A DNA stretch of 5,360 nucleotides. It comes from an uncultured Oscillospiraceae bacterium. GTDB lineage: Bacteria > Bacillota > Clostridia > Oscillospirales > Oscillospiraceae. Made by a program: the position numbers and the translations under genes. The notes beneath the pieces were generated by a model. That model ran no database searches, had not been told where the DNA came from, and was given only the letters and a program-made list of their open reading frames with translations. The stretch is taken from positions 1-5,360 of the forward strand of contig CAKTVG010000053.1 in the NCBI GenBank assembly GCA_934622035.1, in the 5' to 3' direction. Shown in pieces: positions 1 through 5,129 of the stretch. Within the stretch, counting starts at the first letter, position 1. Each line of letters opens with the position of its first letter.

Positions 1-4
1 TCTC

Positions 5-32
5 CTAATACAACCTAAATAGGTGGTATTAG
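5..32. repeat. 28-bp imperfect palindrome (13-bp arms, one mismatch)
   Basis: The left arm 5-17 (CTAATACAACCTA) and the right arm 20-32 are reverse complements except for one A/G mismatch (positions 12 and 25), with two A bases between them. The near-absence of a loop favours a dyad protein-binding site over an RNA hairpin, although a hairpin with a 4-6 nt loop is also possible. No U-tract follows on either strand, which argues against a classic terminator. Its owner is unknown because it lies at the window edge in AT-rich DNA. It could be part of the IS or of sequence beside it. Confidence 0.5.
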
Positions 33-112
33 TATATAACAAAATAAAAAGCCTTGCAAGACGTAAATCTATACAAAACCAAAAATTATCAAAATATATA
101 ATGAATATTTAA

Positions 113-457
113 CACCCTAAAATAAATAAGTTACGGTTTAATACAGATTGTGGTAGCCAGTATACATCAAAAGAATTTACTTCTCTGTTAGAGGGGTATG
201 GAATCTAGATCAGCATGGATGGAGTTGGAAGATGTAAAGACAACATCTTTGTTGAAAGAACATGGAGAACACTAAAGTATGAATGGGTCTTCTTAAAGGA
301 CTACAGATTTCTAGAGGATTTGGAAAGAGGCTTAAGTGAATTTGTAAACTTCTTTAACAACAAAAGAATTCACCAAAGCCTAGACTATAAAACTCCAGAA
401 GAGGTATACAAAGAAGGAACATTCCCTAATATTAATAAGGATATAGAGGTAGCTTAA
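113..457 (+). pseudogene. IS3-family transposase (OrfB, DDE integrase core), broken C-terminal remnant
   Basis: IS3-family OrfB is the catalytic DDE transposase that cuts and joins the element's ends. The frame from 113 reads a degraded lead-in, then NTDCGSQYTSKEF (second catalytic Asp, normally HSDQGSQYTS or NTDQGSQYTS), then an in-frame TAG at 206-208. It resumes as ISMDGVGRCKDNIFVERTW, which holds the third catalytic residue, the Glu of VERTW. The end is the usual LKYEWV, NNKRIHQSLDYKTPEEVY tail. The first Asp and all of the N-terminal half are missing, and a TAA at 110-112 closes the frame upstream. An ATG at 215 could start an 80-residue product, but it would carry only the Glu and be inactive. 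The TAG sits where relatives usually have Lys or Gln, consistent with one base change. It stops at 455-457, overlapping the stop codon of the opposing gene in a TTAA. Confidence 0.88.
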
Positions 458-813
458 CAATCCGAATAATTATTAAAGATTTGTCTTGACATACCTCTTA
501 GCATAGTGGCGATCTCCTTTTCATGGATCTTGTTCAGATGAATCAGATACGCAGCACTGAACAGGACGCCCGCCAGCGGAAGGAGCGCCGCATAGTCCAG
601 CACATGGCAAAAACCGTTTCTGCAAAAGTAAATAACGCCTGCGATCAAGTGAATGATCCAACCAATATCGCTTATCAGCCCCAGTATCAAAAACGGAATA
701 TCCGGCATCATCGCGGTATAGCGGACACCCTGGTTTCCTTCTCTCTGAAGCTGCTGGATATGTTTTTCTGTCGTTTTTCTTTTTTCATGCAGGGTTTCTT
801 TTATCGTGCTCAT
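454..813 (-). CDS. Small two-helix membrane protein, C-terminus cut and re-tailed by the IS
   Basis: I do not recognise this family. The 119-residue product has a charged, Lys/Glu-rich N-terminus (about 1-34) that could form a short cytoplasmic helix. Two hydrophobic segments follow at about 39-63 and 72-93, then a charged stretch (HLNKIHEKE, 92-100). From about residue 108 the codons lie inside the inferred IS end (AT-rich Ile, Asn, Tyr), so the last 11-12 residues are probably IS-derived and the native C-terminus is lost. The ATG at 811-813 is preferred because GGAG (821-824) lies 7 nt upstream. A GTG at 850-852, with GAGG (857-860) overlapping the upstream gene's stop, would add 13 residues and is the alternative start. 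It is the last gene of the minus-strand train, 45 nt after the preceding stop. Function is unknown, and the truncated product may not be functional. Confidence 0.6.
   Translation of the reverse strand: MSTIKETLHEKRKTTEKHIQQLQREGNQGVRYTAMMPDIPFLILGLISDIGWIIHLIAGVIYFCRNGFCHVLDYAALLPLAGVLFSAAYLIHLNKIHEKEIATMLRGMSRQIFNNYSDC
486..491 (+). promoter_or_regulatory. Perfect -35-like TTGACA at the IS right tip
   Basis: A consensus sigma-70/A -35 hexamer forms the last six bases of the inferred IS right end and points outward. Several IS3-family elements (for example IS911 and IS2) carry a -35 in the right end that joins a -10 in the left end when the element circularises, making a promoter for the transposase. 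In the present position, the DNA 17 bases downstream (509-514) does not resemble TATAAT. No complete outward promoter is therefore seen here, and any transcript would be antisense to the minus-strand operon. Confidence 0.35.
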
Positions 814-820
814 AGCCAGT

Positions 821-824
821 CTCC
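821..824 (-). promoter_or_regulatory. Ribosome binding site deciding the ATG start at 813
   Basis: GGAG on the minus strand lies 7 nt before the ATG, a better spacing than the 4 nt between GAGG (857-860) and the alternative GTG at 850-852. The GTG site overlaps the upstream stop codon, so coupled initiation there cannot be excluded. Confidence 0.5.
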
Positions 825-858
825 GGTTCTTAAAATCTATTGCTTCTATCACACATCC

Positions 859-1350
859 TCAAAGCAGCGTACACAGCCACGCCACCGCAGCGGAGACGGG
901 GATGTAGACCGCAAAGTGCCGGATATGTGCCCGCTTGTTATAGCCAAACATGTGCGGGCCGACCACGCCCTTCAGCTCCGGATAGAAATGTGGAAAGAAA
1001 TTGGAGTGACACAGCAGTACCCAGTCAAAGAAAACGATGTCGTAGATCTCCATGGCGTAGAGCACCATCAAAAACCGGGCAAAGAAGCGCAGGAAGCTAA
1101 AGTCGTTTCTGACGCCGTCCCACACACTAAGGGCCGCAGCAGTGAGGAACAGCAGTATGGCAATGCCCTCGATCACCCAGCCGAGGATATGCGCGCCGGG
1201 AAACCGTTCTTTTTTATCGGGGATCGCATCCAGGTTCTCCTTCGGCGCGGAGGAGAAAAATCGCTTGTCCTGAATGAAGCCCACCCCACCGTATAAAACA
1301 AGAAAGTATGCCAGAAATACCATGAGCGTTGCAAGAACTGTGATTTTCAT
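859..1350 (-). CDS. Four-helix membrane protein of unknown function with a His/Glu/Asp-rich segment
   Basis: No named family is recognised. The 163-residue protein starts with a hydrophobic segment (about 3-24, signal anchor or first helix). A polar loop follows (27-53), then helices at about 55-76 and 88-108 and a C-terminal helix at about 146-162. Between helices three and four is a dense run of potentially functional polar residues: E101, D104, D109, H115, H121, E125, H133, H142 and H145, within motifs such as EIYDIVFFDW (101-110) and NFFPHFYPE (117-125). Such clustering near a membrane face could bind metal or be catalytic; this is inference. The ATG at 1348-1350 has AAAGGG (1361-1366) 10 nt upstream and GGAG at 1367-1370. 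It lies 43 nt after the GNAT gene, and its TGA stop overlaps the GAGG before the next gene's alternative start. Confidence 0.75.
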   Translation of the reverse strand: MKITVLATLMVFLAYFLVLYGGVGFIQDKRFFSSAPKENLDAIPDKKERFPGAHILGWVIEGIAILLFLTAAALSVWDGVRNDFSFLRFFARFLMVLYAMEIYDIVFFDWVLLCHSNFFPHFYPELKGVVGPHMFGYNKRAHIRHFAVYIPVSAAVAWLCTLL

Positions 1351-1393
1351 TTGGACTTTACCCTTTCTCCTTTATGGTTGCAGATACGGCAGG

Positions 1394-2002
1394 TCACTGC
1401 TTTCCCGTGCCGGGATATCTGATCAAATCATACAACTTGCCGAACGCTCCGATGTCGCGTACCCCGGCAAGCTCCATTCCGAGATGTACATATTTATCGC
1501 ACTTGGACTTGGCGTCGGTTTCCAGAATCACAGGCACGCCCAGCCGGTCACCCTCGGCAAAGGCCATGTTCATGACCTTACGCATATAGCCCTGTCCCTG
1601 GTATTTCTCACGCACGCAGACAAGCCCGACGAAGATATATGGCTTTTTCTCTTTGTCCATGCGATCTTGCAGCGACACGCCGCCGTGTTTGATGGCCATA
1701 GCGAAGCGCACGAGCCGTTTCAGCGTGGAATTACGCAGCATTCCTTTTGCAATGGGCCACAGCGTCCTGACGCCCAGCTTCTGCTTCGGCAGCTTGTAGG
1801 CGATATAGCCCTCGCCGCGTTCGCTGGTGGTGTGCAGGAAGCCGCCCCGCAGCATCCCGCGCACATAGGCACAGATATATTCTGCCGTCGCCTGCTGACC
1901 GGAAAAGGCGGCGGTCATGCCGGTTTCCTGCCCATAGTCGTAGTAGCCGAAGGCGTGGCCGATATCATGGATAAAATTTTCGTCCAATGTTGTAACTTTC
2001 AT
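1394..2002 (-). CDS. GNAT-family N-acetyltransferase
   Basis: GNAT enzymes move an acetyl group from acetyl-CoA to an amine on a small molecule, peptide or protein, usually in the cytoplasm. The 202-residue length fits a single-domain member with an N-terminal extension. The diagnostic part is motif A: a beta strand FVGLVCV (124-130) followed by REKYQGQGYMRKVM (131-144), where Q135-G136-Q137-G138-Y139 is the Q/R-x-x-G-x-G/A loop that holds the CoA pyrophosphate. Next come a helix and strand (PVILET, 157-162) and the YVHLGMELAG segment (171-180), the usual beta6-beta7 region reading 'Y.k.GF...'. The substrate cannot be told from sequence. The start at 2000-2002 is the first ATG after the upstream gene. 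Its best Shine-Dalgarno (AGAGGG) lies 12 nt away, a long spacing. It follows the PF14196 gene by 44 nt. Confidence 0.85.
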   Translation of the reverse strand: MKVTTLDENFIHDIGHAFGYYDYGQETGMTAAFSGQQATAEYICAYVRGMLRGGFLHTTSERGEGYIAYKLPKQKLGVRTLWPIAKGMLRNSTLKRLVRFAMAIKHGGVSLQDRMDKEKKPYIFVGLVCVREKYQGQGYMRKVMNMAFAEGDRLGVPVILETDAKSKCDKYVHLGMELAGVRDIGAFGKLYDLIRYPGTGKQ

Positions 2003-2046
2003 TGTATTTTACTGCCCTCTTTCAGCGGCATGGCGGTTTTTCGCCG

Positions 2047-2646
2047 CTACTTTATGACCTTCATACAGAAATCGCAGTGATCATCACCGCGCCCCAGCGT
2101 TTTCGTTCGATGCCAAATGAGCTTCGGATGCAGACCGCTATAGCTGATATCGTCGCTGTCGCAAAAGCAGCGACACAGCTCAAGACATCCGTATGCTACG
2201 CAGGCGTCGTGATATGGACATTTCATCATATCCACACGCCATACACCGTCTCCGGTCTGAAGTTCTTCTGCGGCAAAGCCCGCCGCCGGACCGAAGACGC
2301 TACGCGTCGATTTGACAAAAACGCCGGGGACGAGCCGGTACAGCCCCGGGACGTGCAGCACGGTGGCAAGGTATTTGTGCGTCTTTTTCGCCAGCTGTTC
2401 TACATAGCCGTGAACGGTTTGCAGCGCTTTCTCCTTTGGCATGACCGTTTGCAGCGTCTCGTATGCCGCGATGCCCGGCAAGATCTGTCGTTTCAGGTGT
2501 TCCTTTTTCTCCCTGCTCGCTCCGGTGTTTTCCTTCCACAGCGCCAGCAACCGTGCGTCAAACGCTGCGTTCAGTTCCTTCGATTGCGCGGGAAAACACT
2601 TTCTGGCTGTCTCTCGGAAATCCCGGGAAAGATAGGTTTCTCTCAT
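2047..2646 (-). CDS. L-2-amino-thiazoline-4-carboxylic acid hydrolase family protein (PF14196)
   Basis: The family is named after a Pseudomonas enzyme that opens L-2-amino-delta2-thiazoline-4-carboxylate to N-carbamoyl-L-cysteine on the way to cysteine. Most Clostridia members are uncharacterised, so the true substrate here is uncertain. The 199-residue protein has a helical N-terminal half (about 8-95) and the family's C-terminal core: KCPYHDAC (142-149), YGCLELCRCFCDSDD (152-166), LHPKLIWHRTKTLGRGDDHCDF (172-193). Cys residues at 143, 149, 154, 158, 160, 162, 191 and 194 are striking and may be catalytic or metal/redox ligands. The ATG at 2644-2646 overlaps the upstream TGA (ATGA), and GGAG at 2655-2658 lies 8 nt upstream, so the start is well supported. 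The stop is TAG. It may act on a sulfur-containing or cyclic small molecule handled by the neighbouring methyltransferase and dehydrogenase. Confidence 0.85.
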   Translation of the reverse strand: MRETYLSRDFRETARKCFPAQSKELNAAFDARLLALWKENTGASREKKEHLKRQILPGIAAYETLQTVMPKEKALQTVHGYVEQLAKKTHKYLATVLHVPGLYRLVPGVFVKSTRSVFGPAAGFAAEELQTGDGVWRVDMMKCPYHDACVAYGCLELCRCFCDSDDISYSGLHPKLIWHRTKTLGRGDDHCDFCMKVIK

Positions 2647-3383
2647 CGTCTGATCTCCGCCTCATTTAACTCGCCACTTTTCTCCATTTCCCGCAGCAGA
2701 ACCAGTCCGAGCGCCAGGGCCAGCAGGTGTCCGAAGGATTCCGTGCCGTGATCGATCTGATTCAGAGGCCACGGCAGCAATGTGAACAGGTTGCCCACGA
2801 TCCCGGCAAAGGCGATGGGATTGCAGAGGGATGCCGATATCCGCTGTGCCGTTGTTTTGAGCGGAAGCATCTTTTTCCAGATCATAACGATCATCACGAC
2901 GGAAAGCAGCACATCGCAGAGAATATACGCTGCCAGCAGTGGCGCGGCGTTGCAGTAAAACACCTTGTTGGCGATCTCTGCCGCCGCCTGCATATCGCCG
3001 TACTTCTCGAAGGTAAACTTGAAGATCAGCGCCACATTCATGAACATGGCGTGGACATAGCCCCAGCAGACCGTGCCGGTGAGATAGGCGATCTGAAACA
3101 GCTTGACCCATTTCCGCTGCTTCGGTTGGGCGCAGTGCCGCTTCAGGAGCTTCCACATCTGGTGAAAGCCGATGTAGTAGAGCGCCGTTCCCAACACGCC
3201 GCAGATGATACTGACCACCATGCGCCAGGTCGCCATATCAAGATAGGCGACCTTGACCATTAGTCCGATAGACTCCGCGCTTTGGTTTTGCCCGATCGCC
3301 GCAAACAAAAAGTCGCCGATCACATAGAGCAAGCACCCGATCATGCCCGCGATGAGTGCTTTCTTTTCCTTGCTCACATTCAT
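2643..3383 (-). CDS. Six-helix integral membrane protein of unknown function
   Basis: The 246-residue product has six predicted membrane segments at about 9-30, 54-73, 95-120, 147-169, 186-204 and 217-231, with short charged loops (for example KRHCAQPKQRK, 81-91). Polar residues inside or beside helices include D24, H74, H111, N116, D157, N188 and N198. There is no transporter or enzyme signature I can name; Clostridia have many such DUF-type membrane proteins. The reading frame is open upstream to 3614, but that extension overlaps the methyltransferase and lacks membrane character. The ATG at 3381-3383 is chosen because it overlaps the methyltransferase stop as ATGA and has a full GGAGG at 3390-3394 with 6 nt spacing. 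The downstream gene again overlaps by ATGA. This tight placement between two enzymes suggests it handles or is modified with the same substrate, but that is inference. Confidence 0.8.
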   Translation of the reverse strand: MNVSKEKKALIAGMIGCLLYVIGDFLFAAIGQNQSAESIGLMVKVAYLDMATWRMVVSIICGVLGTALYYIGFHQMWKLLKRHCAQPKQRKWVKLFQIAYLTGTVCWGYVHAMFMNVALIFKFTFEKYGDMQAAAEIANKVFYCNAAPLLAAYILCDVLLSVVMIVMIWKKMLPLKTTAQRISASLCNPIAFAGIVGNLFTLLPWPLNQIDHGTESFGHLLALALGLVLLREMEKSGELNEAEIRR

Positions 3384-4222
3384 TTCCTGCCTCCGAATCC
3401 GATCTTCACGATCTGCATTTTCATCATGCCGTCGCCGACCTTTGCAAGGAAACGGAAAAAGCCGCTGACGGATGGGTCTTTCAGATCGTTGTAGCCCAGC
3501 ATATAGCCCCGGCTCGTGACCTGCAAGCGGCTGTCCCACAGGGAAAGCTCGCTTTTTGCGTCCGAAACCGCAAAATACGCGCCCACGTCCTGAATCTTCG
3601 CGCTCTTGAGCCATGTCTTGGCGATCATCTTCACCGCCGTCCGGTTGGCCGCGTCAAACACCAGCACGCCGCCGGGGAAAGCGTCCGCCATTTTCTGCAC
3701 CAAAGCTTTGACCTGCTCGGTCAGGAAATAATAGAACACACCGGAGGCGAAGAACACTGCACCGCCGGACGCATCGATTTGGGAGAACCACGCGGTGTCG
3801 TTCAGGTCGCAGGGGATGTTTTCCTCCCGCTCCCCGGCAGGCAGCAGCTCATTGCGCACGGCGATGACATCGGGAAAATCCAAATTGTAAATTTTGCAGC
3901 TGCCGTTGTCGCAGCTTCTTCCGGTACTGTCCAGCCCGCAGCCCAGATTGACCACCGCCGCATTGGGGTGTGTTTTCAGATAGTCCCGCACCTCCCATGC
4001 CAGATCGTTCTGCCGCATGGCGACCTCCAATGAGCCGAAGCGCTGCATGAGGCTGCGGGAATTTTTCTCCGCCTCCGAAAAATCGTAGTCGATCTGATCG
4101 ATGAGCCGGATGGCCGTTTCATCCCGGTATAGCGCCGGGTACAGCTCCGAGCAGACCTTTCGGGCATACAAGGGAATGACCAGCGTCTCCTGCACGGTGT
4201 TTTTCTCGATCTTGTATTTCAT
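3380..4222 (-). CDS. Class I SAM-dependent methyltransferase, LCM/TcmP-like (PF04072 type)
   Basis: Members transfer a methyl group from S-adenosylmethionine, often to a carboxylate (leucine carboxyl methyltransferase, PPM) or to a hydroxyl or carboxyl of a polyketide-like product (TcmP). In the 280-residue protein, motif I is VVNLGCGLDST (90-100), the SAM-binding loop in the form typical of the LCM family. Next is YNLDFPDVIAVRNELLP (112-128), whose D115 should contact the SAM ribose and whose DFP..I..R pattern is characteristic of the family. The strand GAVFFASGVFYYF (about 153-165) matches the motif IV/V region (usually 'aeGvl.Yl'), and GGVLVFDAANR (about 184-194) the following strand. The start ATG (4220-4222) overlaps the upstream TGA as ATGA with only a weak local Shine-Dalgarno, so it probably depends on translational coupling. 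The substrate is unknown; a free carboxylate made by a neighbouring enzyme is a reasonable guess. Confidence 0.85.
   Translation of the reverse strand: MKYKIEKNTVQETLVIPLYARKVCSELYPALYRDETAIRLIDQIDYDFSEAEKNSRSLMQRFGSLEVAMRQNDLAWEVRDYLKTHPNAAVVNLGCGLDSTGRSCDNGSCKIYNLDFPDVIAVRNELLPAGEREENIPCDLNDTAWFSQIDASGGAVFFASGVFYYFLTEQVKALVQKMADAFPGGVLVFDAANRTAVKMIAKTWLKSAKIQDVGAYFAVSDAKSELSLWDSRLQVTSRGYMLGYNDLKDPSVSGFFRFLAKVGDGMMKMQIVKIGFGGRK
3390..3394 (-). promoter_or_regulatory. Strong ribosome binding site (GGAGG) setting the start at 3383
   Basis: GGAGG on the minus strand lies 6 nt before the ATG, inside the last codons of the methyltransferase gene. It rules out the longer in-frame reading that would begin at 3614 and shows that this gene has its own efficient initiation besides ATGA coupling. 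Confidence 0.75.
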
Positions 4223-5118
4223 AATGACCCATCACTCCCGTTTTGTATTTTTGATAGATACGCATAAAACTGCTCATGCAGCTGCCGCATTTCATCCGGC
4301 GCCTTCATGGCGTGGCGATACATGAACACATCTCCGAAGCGGCTTTGGAAGGTGATTTTCAGCGCCGACCGTATTAGAAACGGCGGAAGGAAACGGAACA
4401 TCTGCATTTTAGCTGGCGACAGATGAACGCCATTCCGAGCCAGCGATTGGAAATTGTTCCGCAGTGCTCTGGCCGTATGCGCCATAGCCGCCTGATCAGC
4501 TCCAGCATTCGCAGGATCGTCCGTTTCGTAGTAGGCGTCTGCAATGGGTACGACCATTGCCAAGTGGCAAAGCTGCCATGCGTGTATATCCTTTACCTGC
4601 TGATAAGGTATTTTTGCCCGCTTGAACAGTGCTTTCAGCCGCTTCGCATCCGGCTCCTGTTTGGAAGAAAGAATGCCGAAGGTCGTTTGCTGAATGAACC
4701 TTGGTGTCAGCGCCGCATGGAGTACGCCATTCTCAAATCCGCCGCCCGCGCCGGGAAATGCAGGCAAAATTCGTCCATTACCGCAAAGTTGCTCCCATAT
4801 GTCATAGTCCTCAATGGAGTTGACCATAGTCACGATACAGGGACTTTGATTTTCCCGCAGCTGTGCCAGTGCTTCATGGAGCTGATTTTCCCGCACTGTC
4901 AGAAAGATAAAATCATAGATGTCATTTGGGCGCAGCGTGTACAGCACACAGACATTTGCTGTGCAAACCGCCCCGTCCTTTTCATACTGCAAACCATTCC
5001 GCCGCAGAGTTTCCAGCCGCGTCCCTCTGGCATAAACAGAGGTGTCCACACCCGCTTCCGAAAACAGCGCCGCGTACAGCGAACCGATCACGCCAGCTCC
5101 ATAGATCAAAACTCTCAT
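4219..5118 (-). CDS. Ketopantoate-reductase-like (ApbA/PanE family) NAD(P)-dependent dehydrogenase, non-canonical active site
   Basis: The fold is a Rossmann NAD(P) domain with the fingerprint RVLIYGAGVIGSLYAALF (2-19, GxGxxG) at the N-terminus, R31 at the end of strand 2 (suggesting NADPH preference), and the LTVRENQ (73-79) and MVNSIED (98-104) segments matching PanE's 'vKa.q' and 'lqNG'. The 299-residue length is normal. However, the C-terminal domain reads WQLCHL (181-186) where PanE has W-K-L-x-x-N, so the catalytic Lys is Gln182 and the following Asn is Leu186. The usual 'SSMxQD' substrate segment is also absent (FGDVFMYRHAMKAPDEM instead). It therefore probably reduces or oxidises something other than ketopantoate, or only binds a ligand. 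The start ATG (5116-5118) fits the family N-terminus, with AAGAAG just upstream. A GTG at 5131-5133, overlapping the ZIP stop, would add five residues. It overlaps the methyltransferase start by ATGA. Confidence 0.85.
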   Translation of the reverse strand: MRVLIYGAGVIGSLYAALFSEAGVDTSVYARGTRLETLRRNGLQYEKDGAVCTANVCVLYTLRPNDIYDFIFLTVRENQLHEALAQLRENQSPCIVTMVNSIEDYDIWEQLCGNGRILPAFPGAGGGFENGVLHAALTPRFIQQTTFGILSSKQEPDAKRLKALFKRAKIPYQQVKDIHAWQLCHLAMVVPIADAYYETDDPANAGADQAAMAHTARALRNNFQSLARNGVHLSPAKMQMFRFLPPFLIRSALKITFQSRFGDVFMYRHAMKAPDEMRQLHEQFYAYLSKIQNGSDGSL

Positions 5119-5129
5119 AATTCTTCTTT

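Larger units (their letters stand above)
1..491 (+). mobile_element. Decayed IS3-family insertion sequence, 3' part
   Basis: This AT-rich block carries the C-terminal part of an IS3-family transposase and ends with a plausible IS tip. The composition changes abruptly to GC-richer DNA just after it. The right end is placed at 491 because IS3-family elements usually end in CA, and the bottom-strand reading of the tip, TGTCAAGACAAA, looks like an IS3-type terminal sequence; this boundary is inferred. The left end is not identifiable: no matching TG-starting inverted repeat is seen, and positions 1-112 give only broken frames with stops at 20 and 110. The element may extend past the left edge or be internally deleted. 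Without both ends, a target-site duplication cannot be tested. The minus-strand gene train runs into the element, so it sits at the distal end of that operon. Confidence 0.7.

Noticed and set aside
1..112. Possible first half of the transposase or a small separate gene
   Set aside because: Short fragments appear (for example SLARRKS near 50), but stops at 20 and 110 break the frame and no first catalytic Asp motif is found. This cannot be supported as a gene.
523..1296. 257-codon open frame on the + strand
   Set aside because: It is antisense to two membrane-protein genes with good ribosome binding sites and clear hydrophobic helices. Its own product is rich in Arg, Gln and His with no domain sense, typical of a shadow frame in GC-rich DNA.
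2029..2047. GGCG/CGCC hairpin around a T5 run between the PF14196 and GNAT genes
   Set aside because: The stem is only 4 bp, and on the minus (transcribed) strand the A/T run lies in the loop rather than after the stem, so it is not a convincing terminator.
1274..2751. Two long + strand frames (1274-2080 and 2002-2751)
   Set aside because: They lie opposite the GNAT and PF14196 genes, which have recognisable motifs. The + products show no family features.
3384..3614. 77-codon N-terminal extension of the six-helix membrane protein
   Set aside because: It overlaps the methyltransferase coding region, is Arg/Gly-rich without helices, and an ideal GGAGG with ATGA overlap sits at 3381-3394.
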